NCBI RefSeq assembly: GCF_004526345.1
Contig: NZ_CP038213.1
Coordinates: 1,984,001-2,048,000, forward strand
Length of the DNA stretch: 64,000 nucleotides
Direction: 5' to 3'
Source: Ornithinimicrobium flavum
Lineage (GTDB): Bacteria; Actinomycetota; Actinomycetes; Actinomycetales; Dermatophilaceae
The notes under the pieces are model-generated. The model did no database searches. It was given only the letters and a program-made list of their open reading frames with translations, and was not told the DNA's origin. The position numbers and the translations under genes are program-made. Shown one piece after another: positions 28,717 through 38,538 of the stretch (position 1 is its first letter; every line of letters begins with the position of its first letter).

Positions 28717-29834
28717 AGGACGCCCTTGGTGGAGGGCAGCTCGGTGGCGTCGCCCTGCCGGGCCAGCGCCATCCGCAGCGCGCGGGCCACGGCCTTGAAG
28801 CCCACCTCGATCTGGTGGTGGGCGTTGCTGCCCTCCACCGACAGGTGCAGGGTGCACCGCAGGGCGTCGGCGAAGGAGCGCCAGAAGTGCTCGACCATCT
28901 CGGTGGAGAAGTCCCCGACGGTGGGCCGGTCGAAGCTGCCCCGGTAGGCGAAGAAGGGCCGTCCGGACAGGTCGATCGCGGCGCTGGCCTGCGCCTCGTC
29001 CATGGGCAGGGTGAAGCCGTAGCGACCGATGCCGCGCTTGTCCCCCAGTGCGGTGCGGATCGCCTCACCCACCGCCAGCGCCACGTCCTCGATCGTGTGG
29101 TGGTCGTCGATGTGCAGGTCCCCCCGGCAGCGCACGGTCATCGCGAAGCCGCCGTGCTTGGCCAGCTGGTCGAGCATGTGGTCGTAGAAGCCGATCCCGG
29201 TGTCCGCGTCCCCGCCGGGCGTCCCGTCCAGGTCGACGTCGACGGTGATCCGGGTCTCGGCCGTGTTCCGCTCCACCGAGGCGACCCGGGGACGGTCCGC
29301 GAGCTCGTGGGCGATCCGGTCCCAGGTCGTCGTCGCGCCGTCGCCGTCGTCGTCGTGGGGGTCGGTCGCGGTCCCGGCGGGGCCCGGGAGCAGGTAGGTC
29401 CGCACCCCCAGGTTGTCGCCGAACTCCCGGTCGGTGGGGCGGTCGCCGACCATGACCGAGCGCTCCCAGTCCACGGACCGGTCCTTGAGGAGGTGGACCA
29501 CCATCCCGATGCCGGGCTTGCGCGTCCACGGCGCGTCCGGGCCGGCGGGGTGCGGGTCGACGAGCACCTCGCGGAAGCGGACCCCCTGGCTGGTGAGGAC
29601 CTGCAGCACCAGCTGGTGGGGGCCGTCGAAGTCCTCCTGGGGAAAGGCCGCGGTGCCGAGGCCGTCCTGGTTGCTGACCATGACCAGGTCGAAGCCCGCG
29701 TCCTGGATGCGCAGCAGGGCGGGGATGACGCCCTCCACGAACCGGACCTTGGACAGGGAGTCGACCTGGAAGTCGTCGGGCTCCTCGATGATCGTGCCGT
29801 CGCGGTCGACGAAGCAGATCGGACGGGTGCTCAT
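28713..29834 (-). CDS. hisB: bifunctional histidinol-phosphatase / IGP dehydratase HisB
   Basis: 373 residues, same architecture and length class as E. coli HisB (355). Residues 1-160 are a HAD phosphatase: nucleophile [32 protein letters not shown] text, [26 protein letters not shown]. The zinc-loop cysteines (CPH...CDC in E. coli) are absent; the segment reads [16 protein letters not shown]. Residues about 180-373 are the dehydratase: [53 protein letters not shown] end. Actinobacterial HisB is normally dehydratase only. Confidence 0.96.
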   Translation of the reverse strand: MSTRPICFVDRDGTIIEEPDDFQVDSLSKVRFVEGVIPALLRIQDAGFDLVMVSNQDGLGTAAFPQEDFDGPHQLVLQVLTSQGVRFREVLVDPHPAGPDAPWTRKPGIGMVVHLLKDRSVDWERSVMVGDRPTDREFGDNLGVRTYLLPGPAGTATDPHDDDGDGATTTWDRIAHELADRPRVASVERNTAETRITVDVDLDGTPGGDADTGIGFYDHMLDQLAKHGGFAMTVRCRGDLHIDDHHTIEDVALAVGEAIRTALGDKRGIGRYGFTLPMDEAQASAAIDLSGRPFFAYRGSFDRPTVGDFSTEMVEHFWRSFADALRCTLHLSVEGSNAHHQIEVGFKAVARALRMALARQGDATELPSTKGVL

Positions 29835-31048
29835 GCGGGGTTCTCCTCGGCGGGGGCTGACGGGTGGGGTACGGGTGTGGCGCCGCGGGCGGGCCCGGAG
29901 GCGGGTCCGGAGGCGGGCCCGGAGGGGGGCGCCGGGGTGCCCTCGGGGGTGGACAGGGCCTGCCGCAGGGCGGCCATCTCCGGCTCGGAGCCGACGGTGA
30001 TGCGCAGGGCGTCCTCCAGGCCCGGGGAGGCGCGGAAGTCCCGCACGGCGATGCCGGCGGCGTCGAGCACCCGGAGCAGCCGCGCCGGGTCGTCGCTGCG
30101 CACGAGGAAGAAGTTGGCCTCCGAGGCGTAGACCGCCCGGACGCCGGGCAGGTCGCGCAGGAACCGGCCGAGCTCGTCGCGCAGCCGCAGGGTCAGGCCC
30201 ACGCGCTGCCGGGTGGCCTCCAGGGCCCGGGGCGCGAGCGCGGCAAGGGCGAGGTCCCGCACCGGGACCGGCACGGGGTATGGCGCCTGCACCCGCCGCA
30301 GCACCGTGGCCAGGTCGGGGTGGGCGAGGGCGAACCCGACCCGTGCCCCGGCGAGGGCGTGCGCCTTGGACAGGGTGCGCAGGACCACGACGTTGGGGTG
30401 CTCCTCGAGCAGGGTGGCGGCCGAGCGCTGGGCGGCGAACTCGCCGTAGGCCTCGTCGACGACGAGCACCGCCTGCCGGGCGACGGCGTCCGCCAGCTCG
30501 GCGAGCTGCGCCAGCGGCACGACGGACCCCGTGGGGTTGCCCGGGGTCGCGACGAAGACGGCCCGAGACCCCGTGCGCAGGGTCGCCTCGGCCATCGCCC
30601 GCGTGTCGACCCGCCAGCGCAGGCCGTCCTCGGCCTGCGGGACGTCGGTGACGGGCACCCCGTGGAGCCGGGCGGACACGGCATACATCCCGAAGGTCGG
30701 GGAGGCGACGACGACCCCGTCCTGCCCGGGCCGGCAGACCGAGCGCACGACGAGCTCGATGAGCTCGTCGCTGCCCCGCCCGACCACCACGCGATCCTCG
30801 GTGGTGGACCACAGGTCCGCGAGGGCGGTGAGCAGCGGTGGTGGCTGGGGGTCCGGGTAGCGGCGGCTCGACCCCTCCGGGTCGGCGCCGCTGGCTCCGG
30901 CGGCCTCGTTGGCGTTGAGCCAGATCCGGGTCGGCGCGGCGGTGGTCGCCGGGGCGGACATCCTGGCCGAGGAGTAGCCGGTGAAGTTCTGCAGGTCGGG
31001 TCGCACCAGGCCGCGGGGGAAGTCCGCCGCGGCCGCGTCGGCCCTCAC
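29831..31048 (-). CDS. hisC: histidinol-phosphate aminotransferase
   Basis: 405 residues, class I/II PLP aminotransferase. [67 protein letters not shown], and the PLP lysine in [23 protein letters not shown] and the THR-LEU-SER-LYS context follow E. coli HisC. The GTG at 31048 overlaps the hisD stop and brings in [14 protein letters not shown], which aligns with the N-terminal arm of E. coli HisC. A C-terminal extension of about 40 residues has SGPA repeats. Confidence 0.93.
   Translation of the reverse strand: MRADAAAADFPRGLVRPDLQNFTGYSSARMSAPATTAAPTRIWLNANEAAGASGADPEGSSRRYPDPQPPPLLTALADLWSTTEDRVVVGRGSDELIELVVRSVCRPGQDGVVVASPTFGMYAVSARLHGVPVTDVPQAEDGLRWRVDTRAMAEATLRTGSRAVFVATPGNPTGSVVPLAQLAELADAVARQAVLVVDEAYGEFAAQRSAATLLEEHPNVVVLRTLSKAHALAGARVGFALAHPDLATVLRRVQAPYPVPVPVRDLALAALAPRALEATRQRVGLTLRLRDELGRFLRDLPGVRAVYASEANFFLVRSDDPARLLRVLDAAGIAVRDFRASPGLEDALRITVGSEPEMAALRQALSTPEGTPAPPSGPASGPASGPARGATPVPHPSAPAEENPA
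29888..29923. repeat. three 12-bp tandem units in hisC 3' end
   Basis: GGCGGG(C/T)CCGGA three times in a row; on the minus strand it encodes [12 protein letters not shown] in the non-conserved tail of HisC. Confidence 0.85.
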
Positions 31049-32355
31049 CAGGGCCCCGGAGCGAGGCGGTCCAGCCGGCGGGTCACGGCACGCTGGTGCG
31101 CGTGCAGCTGCTCGGCCTCGGCCAAGATGACCGCGCACGGCCCGACCTCCTGCAGCCCGGCCGGGGTGGCGCGCTGCACGGTCATCGCGATCTGGAAGGC
31201 CGCGACGTTGACCCCGCCGGTGTAGCGGGCGGCGCCCGCCGTCGGGAGCACGTGGTTGGTCCCCGAGCAGTAGTCGCCGAGCGTCTCCGGCGTGTGGTCG
31301 CCGAGGAAGACCGAGCCGGCGCGGTCCACCCGGTCGATCCAGGCCCGGGGGTCCCGCAGCGCCAGGATGAGGTGCTCGGGCGCGTAGTCGTTGGAGACCT
31401 CCAGGGCGGTCTCCAGGTCGGGGGTGACGATGAGCCGGGAGGCGGCGAGCGCCTTGCGGGCGATCGCGGCGCGCGGGAGGGTCTCCACCTGCTCCTGCAC
31501 CTGCGCGGCGACGGCGTCGGCCAGCGCGGGGCTGTCGGTGAGCAGGATGACCTGGCTGTCGGGGCCGTGCTCGGCCTGGGAGAGCAGGTCGGCGGCGACG
31601 AACTCGGGGTCCGCCCCGGCGTCGGCGACGACCAGCACCTCGGAGGGGCCGGCGGGCAGGTCGATGCCGGGCCCGCCCTCCGCGGTGGACACCTGCCGCT
31701 TGGCCTCGGTGACCCAGGCGTTGCCGGGGCCGAAGATCTTGTCGCAGCGCGGGACGGTCGGCGTCCCGTAGGCCATGGCGGCGACCGCCTGCGCCCCGCC
31801 GACGAGGAAGACCTGGGTGATGCCGCACTCGGCCGCGGCGGCCAGCACGGCCGGGTCGGCCGTGCCGTCGGGACGCGGGGGCGTGCACAGGACGACCTCG
31901 GGGCACCCGGCGAGCTGGGCGGGGACGCCGAGCATGAGCGCGGTCGAAGGCAGCGGGGCCGAGCCCGCGGGCACGTAGAGACCGACGCGGCGGATGGGCC
32001 GCACCACCCGCTCGCACACGACACCGGGGGCCGTCTCCACGGCATACCCCTGCTGCCGGCCCGCCTCGTGGAAGACGCGGATCCGGCCCGCGGCCTCCGT
32101 GATCGCGTCGCGGAGGGCCGGGTCCAGGCCGGCGACGGCGGCGGCCCGGGCGTCGGCGGGGACCTCGATCGTCGCCGGCTCCGCCCCGTCCAGGCGTGCG
32201 GTGAGCTCGCGGAGCGCGTCGTCGCCGCGGGTCCGCACCTCGCGCAGGATCTCCGCCACGCCAGCGGTGACCTCGGGCCCCGCGGCCGCGGTGCCGCGCC
32301 GCAGCGCCTCGGCGCGACCGGCCTCGTCGAGCTCGGTCCAGGTCAGGACGTTCAT
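31045..32355 (-). CDS. hisD: histidinol dehydrogenase
   Basis: 436 residues. Zinc-dependent oxidation of histidinol to histidine, last step of the pathway. [82 protein letters not shown] (zinc/catalytic His), NDYAPEHL and [17 protein letters not shown] overlaps the hisG stop (ATGA). Confidence 0.97.
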   Translation of the reverse strand: MNVLTWTELDEAGRAEALRRGTAAAGPEVTAGVAEILREVRTRGDDALRELTARLDGAEPATIEVPADARAAAVAGLDPALRDAITEAAGRIRVFHEAGRQQGYAVETAPGVVCERVVRPIRRVGLYVPAGSAPLPSTALMLGVPAQLAGCPEVVLCTPPRPDGTADPAVLAAAAECGITQVFLVGGAQAVAAMAYGTPTVPRCDKIFGPGNAWVTEAKRQVSTAEGGPGIDLPAGPSEVLVVADAGADPEFVAADLLSQAEHGPDSQVILLTDSPALADAVAAQVQEQVETLPRAAIARKALAASRLIVTPDLETALEVSNDYAPEHLILALRDPRAWIDRVDRAGSVFLGDHTPETLGDYCSGTNHVLPTAGAARYTGGVNVAAFQIAMTVQRATPAGLQEVGPCAVILAEAEQLHAHQRAVTRRLDRLAPGPW

Positions 32356-33257
32356 GCCAGCATCCCCTCGACGGGCAGGACCATGAGGTTGTGCGCGCCG
32401 GCCTGCTTGAGCTGCTCGAGCTTGGCCCAGGACACCGACCCGTGCACCAGCACCTGCACCGAGACCTCCGTGCGGTCGTCCACCTGCAGCACGGTCGGCT
32501 CGTGACCGGCCGGCAGCAGCGGCAGCAGGTCGGTCAGGGTCTCCCGGGCGGCGCGCAGCATGAGCAGACGGGACTCCTTGAGCTGCACCGCCCCGTCCAG
32601 GCGCCGCATCAGCAGGTCGGCGATCTCCTGGCGCCCGTCGTCCAGCGTGGAGTCGGGCCCGGCGATGACCGCCTCGGAGTGCAGGATGGTGGTGACGGGC
32701 CGCAGCTGGTTGGCACGCAGGGTCCCGCCGGTGGAGACCAGGTCGCAGACCACGTCGGCCTGGCCCAGGCGCGGGGCGATCTCGACGGAGCCGTTGAGGA
32801 CCACCGGCTCGGCGCGCACGTCGTGGTCGCGCAGCCAGCGGGTGAGCGTGTGCGGGTAGGAGGTCGCGATCCGCAGCCCGGCCAGCTGCTCGGGGCCGGT
32901 CCACTCCTGCCCCTCGTCGATGGCGACGTCCAGCCGGCAGGTGCCCCAGCCCAGCTGCCGCCACTCGGTCAGCCCGGAGGGGCGGCCCTCCTCCTCCCGG
33001 CCCAGGCTGTGCTCCACGAGGACGTTGCGGCCCACGATGCCGAGGTCGCACACCCCGTCGGCGATGAGGCCGGGGATGTCGTCGTCGCGGACCAGCAGCA
33101 GGTCCACGGGCAGCGACTCGCCGTAGAGGAAGAGCTTGTCCCGGCTCTCACGCCAGGTGAGACCGCAGGAGGCGAGCAGCTCGCGGGCCGGGTCGCCGAG
33201 GCGGCCGGACTTCTGGATGGCCACGCGCAGACGGTCGCGCGGCGCGGGCGGGGTCAT
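32352..33257 (-). CDS. hisG: ATP phosphoribosyltransferase, long form
   Basis: 301 residues, first and feedback-controlled step. [74 protein letters not shown] (PRPP site), and a C-terminal ACT-like regulatory domain (about 228-301) ending [14 protein letters not shown]. These segments read like E. coli HisG ([40 protein letters not shown]). Preceded by a 57-nt gap with GGAAGG before the ATG. Confidence 0.96.
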   Translation of the reverse strand: MTPPAPRDRLRVAIQKSGRLGDPARELLASCGLTWRESRDKLFLYGESLPVDLLLVRDDDIPGLIADGVCDLGIVGRNVLVEHSLGREEEGRPSGLTEWRQLGWGTCRLDVAIDEGQEWTGPEQLAGLRIATSYPHTLTRWLRDHDVRAEPVVLNGSVEIAPRLGQADVVCDLVSTGGTLRANQLRPVTTILHSEAVIAGPDSTLDDGRQEIADLLMRRLDGAVQLKESRLLMLRAARETLTDLLPLLPAGHEPTVLQVDDRTEVSVQVLVHGSVSWAKLEQLKQAGAHNLMVLPVEGMLA

Positions 33258-33314
33258 GACGACCTTCCGGACGAGGAGGGAGAAGGGGACCTGTGGCGCG
33301 GCGGGAGCAGGTGG

Positions 33315-33623
33315 CTACCGCCGCGACGGATGGTGCGGGAGCGCCGCGAGGTATCCCCCGGCCCCGCCGTCCAGGCAGCGGGCGATGCGCCCGACGGTGG
33401 TTACGCTGACGCCGGTCACCTCGTGGATGCGACGGTACGGCATCCCGTCGGCGAGCAGCGGCACGACCGACCACCGGTCGGCCAGGGCCTCCACCTCCGC
33501 CGGGGTGCACAGGTCGTCGAGGAAGGCATCCACCTCGGCGGGGTCGTCGAGACCGGCGAGCGTGGCGGCGAGCTCGGCGCGCACGAGCCCGGCCCGCTGC
33601 GCACCACCCTGTCGCTGCTTCAT
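33315..33623 (-). CDS. TrpR-like YerC-family regulator, probable HisR
   Basis: 102 residues. TrpR-superfamily domain: VDAFLDDLCTPAEVEALADRWSVVPLLADGMPYRRI, then the reading helix GVSVTTVGRIARCL. The YerC/YecD family has been proposed as histidine-responsive repressor HisR in Gram-positive bacteria. Directly upstream of hisG on the same strand, with GGAAGGA before the ATG and a 20-bp imperfect palindrome in its promoter. Most likely the first gene of the his operon and its autoregulated repressor with histidine as co-repressor (inference). Confidence 0.82.
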   Translation of the reverse strand: MKQRQGGAQRAGLVRAELAATLAGLDDPAEVDAFLDDLCTPAEVEALADRWSVVPLLADGMPYRRIHEVTGVSVTTVGRIARCLDGGAGGYLAALPHHPSRR

Positions 33624-33661
33624 CCTGGTCCTTCCACGGGAACGCGCCGGCCGTGTGCCAG

Positions 33662-33681
33662 CGCGCTATTACGCTAGCACG
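33662..33681. promoter_or_regulatory. candidate HisR operator
   Basis: CGCGCTATTACGCTAGCACG: half-sites GCTA/TAGC six bases apart, extending to CG-N-GCTA...TAGC-N-CG. It contains a TAGCGT -10 candidate (33676-33671, minus) for the regulator-his operon and lies in the -35 region of the divergent cyclophilin promoter. CTAG-centred half-sites are also used by TrpR. Confidence 0.55.
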
Positions 33682-33696
33682 CCTCCGGGGCGGTCC

Positions 33697-33702
33697 TAGA
33701 AT
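33697..33702 (+). promoter_or_regulatory. -10 box of cyclophilin gene (leaderless)
   Basis: TAGAAT ends 8 nt before the ATG at 33711; no Shine-Dalgarno. Confidence 0.6.
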
Positions 33703-33710
33703 CCTGCGTC

Positions 33711-34415
33711 ATGCGTCGTCCCCTGGTCCCCGCCCTCGCCCTGGCCACCACCCTCGCCCTCGCCGCGTGCGGCAGCGGCTCCCCGATGTTCGGGGCCGAC
33801 GACGCCCCGTCCGCGTCGGGCGACGCGCCGGGGACCGAGGTGGAGTGCGCCGAGCCCCCGGCCCCGCCCTCCTCGCCCCCGCAGTTCTCCCAGGACGACC
33901 TTCCGGCACCGCACCCGGGCGACCCGGCCACTGTGACGGCCACCCTGGGGACGAGCTGCGGCGACATCGTCGTGGAGCTCTTCGCCGACCGGGCCCCGCA
34001 GACCGTGGCGTCCTTCGTCCTCCTGGCCCAGGAGGGCTACTGGGACGACAGCCCCTGCCACCGGCTCACCACCCAGGGGATCTACGTGCTGCAGTGCGGC
34101 GACCCCACCGGGACCGGTCGCGGCAACCCGGGCTACGCCTACGGGATCGAGAACGCCCCGAGCGACGGGATCTACCCGCCGGGCACGCTGGCGATGGCCC
34201 GCACCCAGGACCCGAACAGCAACGGCGGCCAGTTCTTCGTGGTCCACGAGACGACCCAGCTCCCCGTCGACGGAGGCGGCTACAGCATCTTCGGGCAGGT
34301 GACTGAGGGCCTGGACATCGTCGAGGCGGTCGCCGCCCAGGGCGGGCAGGGCGGCACCCCGGACGGGGCCCCCGCCCAGCCGATCAGCATCCTCACGGTG
34401 GACGTCGAGGACTGA
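33711..34415 (+). CDS. cyclophilin-type peptidyl-prolyl isomerase, lipoprotein
   Basis: 234 residues. Lipoprotein signal peptide with lipobox LALAAC (Cys near residue 20), then a Pro/Ser-rich linker and the cyclophilin domain from about residue 75: [31 protein letters not shown] text, [28 protein letters not shown] and [17 protein letters not shown]. It would fold proteins outside the membrane. Actinobacteria commonly carry this gene next to rel and hisS (Rv2580-Rv2583). Some active-site residues differ from human cyclophilin A, as is usual in this group. Confidence 0.9.
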   Translation: MRRPLVPALALATTLALAACGSGSPMFGADDAPSASGDAPGTEVECAEPPAPPSSPPQFSQDDLPAPHPGDPATVTATLGTSCGDIVVELFADRAPQTVASFVLLAQEGYWDDSPCHRLTTQGIYVLQCGDPTGTGRGNPGYAYGIENAPSDGIYPPGTLAMARTQDPNSNGGQFFVVHETTQLPVDGGGYSIFGQVTEGLDIVEAVAAQGGQGGTPDGAPAQPISILTVDVED

Positions 34416-34421
34416 CGCCGC

Positions 34422-35825
34422 TCAGACCTGGGGCTGGGCCAGCTCGACCCGCAGGGCGGAGACCACCTCGGCCCGCGGGACGGTGAACTGGTCCTGCCGG
34501 CACAGGTCCTTGATGGTGACCGTGTCGTCCGACACCTCCTGCTCGCCGAGCAGGGCGACGAACCGGATGCCGGCGCGGTCGGCATACCGGAGCTGCTTGC
34601 CGAGCTTGCCCCCGTCGAGGACGGCCTCGGTGTTGATGCCGCCGTGGCGCAGCTGGGAGGCGAGGGCCAGCTGCTGGTCCAGCAGGTCGGCATCCAGCTG
34701 GGGGACGAGGACCTGGACGGTCGACCGGCCGCTGGACTCCTCGAGCAGGCCCGCCTCCCGCAGCTGCCAGAAGAGCCGGGAGAGGCCGATCGAGATCCCC
34801 ACGCCGGGGAGCCGGGACCGGGTGTACTGCCCCGCGAGGTTGTCGGCGGCCGCCGGAGCAGATGGAGCCGATCTCCGGGTGCTCGTCCAGGGTTGTCTCG
34901 TAGACCGTGCCGGTGTAGTAGTCCAGCCCGCGGGCGATCGAGAAGTTGAGGCAGTAGTCGGCCTCGGGGACGCCCATCGCCCGGACCAGGGTCAGCACCT
35001 CCCGCAGCTCGGACACGCCGGTGGCCAGGGCCGGGCTGCCGGCCGACCCCGCCTCCACCTCGGCCAACCGGGCCAGGGCGTCGTCGTGGCCGCGGGACCG
35101 GACCTGGACGAAGGCGAGGATCCGCTCGACGACCTCCTGGGCGAGGTCGAAGCCGGGGCCGGTGAGGGTCTCGGTGAGGTAGGCCGGTCCCCGCTTGTCC
35201 AGCTTGTCCACCTCGCGCAGGACGGCGGCCTGGGAGTCAGGGTCGGTGATGCCCAGGTCATCGTAGAAACCCCGGAGCAGCTTGCGGTTGTTGATCTGGA
35301 TGGTGAAGGGGCCGATGGCCAGGTCGGTGAAGATGCTGTGGATGATCGCCGGCGCCTCGGCGTCGTGCCGCACGGAGAGCTCGTCCTTGCCGATGATGTC
35401 CACGTCGCACTGGTAGAACTCGCGGAACCGGCCCCGCTGCGGGCGCTCGCCGCGGTAGACGCGCTGCATCTGGTAGCGGCGGAAGGGGAAGGTGAGCTGG
35501 TGCTCGTGCTCGGCCACGTAGCGCGCCAGGGGGACGGTGAGGTCGAACCGGAGGGCGAGCTCGGGGAGCGTCCCTCCTCCCCCGCGGCCTGCCCCTCCCG
35601 CGTCTTCTCCAGGGCCCCGGTCGACTGCACGAAGTAGACCTGACGTTCGGTCTCCCCGCCGGTCTTGGTCAGCAGCACGTCGGAGCGCTCGAAGACGGGG
35701 GTCTCCACGGGCAGGAAGCCGAACCGCTCATAGCCGGCACGGATCTGGTCGAGCATCCGCTGGAAGGCCACCTGGTCGGGCGGCAGCAGCTCGAGGACGC
35801 CGGAAGGGGTGCGGGGGGTGATCAC
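34422..35825 (-). CDS. hisS: histidyl-tRNA synthetase (two apparent frameshifts)
   Basis: About 468 residues after repair. Class II motifs: the N-terminal [18 protein letters not shown] and VFERSDVL; motif 2 [25 protein letters not shown]; histidine loops [13 protein letters not shown] and CSGGR; C-terminal anticodon domain [10 protein letters not shown] to [11 protein letters not shown]. The frame breaks near 35571 (one base, joining GEEG to [18 protein letters not shown]) and at 34845/34846 (two bases, restoring the GGRYDNL motif). GTG start with a -10 box 6 nt upstream. Confidence 0.93.
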
Positions 35826-35831
35826 CGGGCG

Positions 35832-35837
35832 AGTCTA
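35832..35837 (-). promoter_or_regulatory. hisS: -10 box of hisS (leaderless)
   Basis: TAGACT ends 6 nt before the GTG at 35825. Confidence 0.55.
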
Positions 35838-35863
35838 CCGAGGCGGGTATGCCGCTCCGGGCC

Positions 35864-36562
35864 TCAGCCGGCGACGTCGAGCAGGTAGGGGTTGGTCGCC
35901 CGCTCGCGGGCGATCGTGGTGGCCGGCCCGTGGCCGGGCAGGACCAGGGTGGGGTCGGGCTGGGTCAGGACGACCTCGCGCAGGGAGCGCTGCATCGCCG
36001 CCGGGTCCCCGCCGGGCAGGTCGGTGCGTCCGATCGAGCCGGCGAAGAGCACGTCACCGGACAGCACGGTGCGCTCGAGCTCGTCGGTCGGGATGCCCTG
36101 CGGCACCCCCGCCAGCGAGAACAGGACCGAGCCCTCCGTGTGGCCCGGGGCGTGGGCCACCTCGATGCTGAGCCCCGCGATCCGCAGCACCTCCCGGTCG
36201 ACGATCTCGACGACCTCCTCCGGCTCGGTCCAGGTCGCCCTCCGGCCGAACTGCTGCTCGAGCGCGGGCAGCAGACCCGGCCCGAGGCTGGCCAGCGGGT
36301 CGACCAGGCGGTAGCGGTCGTCGGTGTGGATGTGCGCGGCCACGGTGCCGGCGCAGACCGGGGTGACGGCATATACGTGGTCGAGGTGACCGTGGGTGAG
36401 CAGGACCGCGGCGGGCCGCAGCCGGTGCTCGCGGAGGATCTCCTGCACCCGCCCCTCCACCCCGATGCCGGGGTCGACGATGATGCACTCCTCCCCCTCG
36501 GCGGGCGCCACGACGTAGCAGTTGGTCCCGAAGGCGTCGGCCACGACGCTGCGCACGAACAT
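35864..36562 (-). CDS. metallo-beta-lactamase-fold hydrolase (glyoxalase II-like)
   Basis: 232 residues. Metal-binding HGHLDH near residue 58, the further His in APGHTEGSVLF and Asp in LSGDVLFAGSIGRTDLPGGD, final GHGP. Resembles GloB/YcbL hydroxyacylglutathione hydrolase-like enzymes; in a mycothiol organism the thioester substrate is unknown. Same position as Rv2581c beside hisS. ATG with a -10 box 6 nt upstream. Confidence 0.9.
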   Translation of the reverse strand: MFVRSVVADAFGTNCYVVAPAEGEECIIVDPGIGVEGRVQEILREHRLRPAAVLLTHGHLDHVYAVTPVCAGTVAAHIHTDDRYRLVDPLASLGPGLLPALEQQFGRRATWTEPEEVVEIVDREVLRIAGLSIEVAHAPGHTEGSVLFSLAGVPQGIPTDELERTVLSGDVLFAGSIGRTDLPGGDPAAMQRSLREVVLTQPDPTLVLPGHGPATTIARERATNPYLLDVAG

Positions 36563-36568
36563 GCTGCG

Positions 36569-36574
36569 AGGTTA
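36569..36574 (-). promoter_or_regulatory. -10 box of metallo-hydrolase gene (leaderless)
   Basis: TAACCT ends 6 nt before the ATG at 36562. Confidence 0.5.
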
Positions 36575-36603
36575 TCCCTGCGGGCGGCAGGGGGGTCGTT
36601 AGG

Positions 36604-36609
36604 TAGGGT
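36604..36609 (+). promoter_or_regulatory. -10 box for DUF349 gene
   Basis: TAGGGT, 15 nt before an in-frame ATG at 36625 and about 73 nt before the GTG at 36682. Confidence 0.4.
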
Positions 36610-36681
36610 CGGACCACCCACGCCATGTCGTGCACGACCCCGATGGTCGCGCGCGCGGTCCTCACAGATAGGCCACCACCA

Positions 36682-38538
36682 GTGTCCGAGCAGACCCACC
36701 AGCCCGAGCAGGTCCCCGAGTCGGACCCGACCCCCGCGGTCGAGGCGCCGACGACGGAGACGCCCGACAGCGACGTGCCCGTGAGCGAGGACACCGGGGC
36801 GGAGGTCTCCGAGCCCGAGTCGGCCGGGGAGTCCGAGCCCGAGACGGTCGAGGCCTCCGAGGTCTCCGAGCCCGAGACGGCCGAGGCCTCCGAGCCCGAG
36901 ACGGCCGGGGAGTCCGAAGCCACCGAGCCCGAGGCTGCCGAGCCTGAGGCTGCCGAGCCCGAGGCCGCCGAGCCCGACGCTGCCGAGGTCTCTGCGGACG
37001 CTACGACCCAGGACGGCCCAGTCGAGGCACCCGTGGAGGAGGCGCCCCCGGGTGCCGAGGTCCCCGCCGAGGAGACGCCGGCCGAGCCGGACGCGCCCTC
37101 TCCCGCCCCCGCGCAGGACGCGCCGGTGGCACCGCGGCCCGCTCCCCCGACGCCGGCGATGTTCGCCGCGCGTCGGCCGGCGGCACCCCGCCCCGCACCC
37201 GCCGTCCCCGCGGCCTCCGGGGCCGACTCCGGTGCCGCCGACGTGGAGAGCGGGGCCACCAGCCAGCTGCCCCCTACGCCCTCCACCCCCAGCGAGTCGA
37301 TGAAGCACGGCCGTGTCGGGGACGACGGCACCGTCTACGTCGTCGCCGCCGACGGATCGGAGAGAGCGGTCGGCTCCTACCCCGACGCCACGCCGGAGGA
37401 GGCCCTGGCCTACTTCGCCCGCAAGTACGACGAGCTCGCCGCCGCCGCGGACCTGCTACGCGCCCGGCTCGCCGGCACGGAGGTCAGCGCGCACGACGCC
37501 CGCCAGTCCCTGGCGCACCTGAAGGAGCAGATCGGGGACGCCCACGTGGTGGGCGACCTGGCCGCCCTGGAGGCCGTGGTGGGCCACCTGGAGGAGGCCG
37601 TGGCCACCAAGGCCGCCCAGGAGGCCGAGCTGCGGGCCGCCGCCAAGGCGAAGGCGGCCGTGGAGCGCGAGGCGATCGTGGCCGAGGCCGAGCAGCTGGC
37701 GGCGACCGACCCGGCCCGGATGCAGTGGAAGCAGAGCAGCAGCAGGGTGCGGGAGCTGCTGGACGAGTGGAAGTCCCACCAGCGCTCAGGCCCCCGCCTG
37801 GACAAGGACGTCGAGGGCGCCCTGTGGCAGCGCTTCAGCGGGGCCCGGTCGAGCTTCGACAAGGCCCGCAAGGCCTGGTTCGCCCAGCTCGACGACCAGC
37901 ACGCCGAGGCCCGGAGGGCCAAGGAGAAGCTCGTCGCCGAGGCCGAGGCGCTCGCCTCCAGCAAGGACTGGGGGCCCACCGCGAGCGCCTTCAAGCGCCT
38001 CATGCAGGACTGGAAGCGGGCCGGTCGGGCCGCCCGGGCCGACGACGACGCGCTGTGGTCCCGGTTCAAGGCGGCCCAGGACTCCTTCTTCAACGCCAAG
38101 GACGAGGTGGTGGCCGCCGAGGAGGCGGAGTACGCCGAGAACCTCAAGGTCAAGGAGGCGCTGCTCGCGGAGGCGGAGGCGATCACGGTGGACCTGGCCC
38201 ACCTGGACCAGGCCAAGGAGCAGCTGCGGCGCATCCAGGACCGGTGGGACGCCGCGGGCAAGGTGCCGCGGGCCGACATCCATCGGGTCGAGGGGCGTCT
38301 GCGCGCCGTCGAGCAGGCCGTGCGGGACCTGGAGGAGTCCCAGTGGAAGCGATCGGACCCCGAGCTGACCGCCCGCGCTCGGTCGATGGTCGACCAGCTC
38401 GAGCGGCAGGTCCAGGGTCTGGAGTCCGACCTGGCGGCCGCCCGCGCCGCCGGTGACGAGCGACGTGTCGCCGGCATCGAGACCGAGCTGGCCACGAAGA
38501 AGGTGTGGCTGGAGTCCGCCCGCGGCGGACTCGGCTGA
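36682..38538 (+). CDS. DUF349 repeat protein with acidic repetitive N-terminus
   Basis: 618 residues from the GTG at 36682; an in-frame ATG at 36625 would add 19. Residues 1-205 are low-complexity: ETAEASEPE-type and PEAAE repeats, then Pro/Ala-rich. From about 210 there is a short conserved strand (GRVGDDGTVYVVAADGSERAVG) and then helical DUF349 repeats, each with a W-x-x-x-G/S core: WKQSSSRVRELLDEWKSHQ, WGPTASAFKRLMQDWKRAGR, RIQDRWDAAGKVPR. The function is unknown; the long coiled-coil structure suggests a scaffold. Confidence 0.85.
   Translation: MSEQTHQPEQVPESDPTPAVEAPTTETPDSDVPVSEDTGAEVSEPESAGESEPETVEASEVSEPETAEASEPETAGESEATEPEAAEPEAAEPEAAEPDAAEVSADATTQDGPVEAPVEEAPPGAEVPAEETPAEPDAPSPAPAQDAPVAPRPAPPTPAMFAARRPAAPRPAPAVPAASGADSGAADVESGATSQLPPTPSTPSESMKHGRVGDDGTVYVVAADGSERAVGSYPDATPEEALAYFARKYDELAAAADLLRARLAGTEVSAHDARQSLAHLKEQIGDAHVVGDLAALEAVVGHLEEAVATKAAQEAELRAAAKAKAAVEREAIVAEAEQLAATDPARMQWKQSSSRVRELLDEWKSHQRSGPRLDKDVEGALWQRFSGARSSFDKARKAWFAQLDDQHAEARRAKEKLVAEAEALASSKDWGPTASAFKRLMQDWKRAGRAARADDDALWSRFKAAQDSFFNAKDEVVAAEEAEYAENLKVKEALLAEAEAITVDLAHLDQAKEQLRRIQDRWDAAGKVPRADIHRVEGRLRAVEQAVRDLEESQWKRSDPELTARARSMVDQLERQVQGLESDLAAARAAGDERRVAGIETELATKKVWLESARGGLG
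36928..36987 (+). repeat. four 15-bp tandem units encoding PEAAE
   Basis: CCCGAGGCTGCCGAG and three near-copies in a row (one unit has GAC, giving PDAAE). Part of a longer Glu-rich repetitive stretch at about 36800-36987. Confidence 0.9.
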
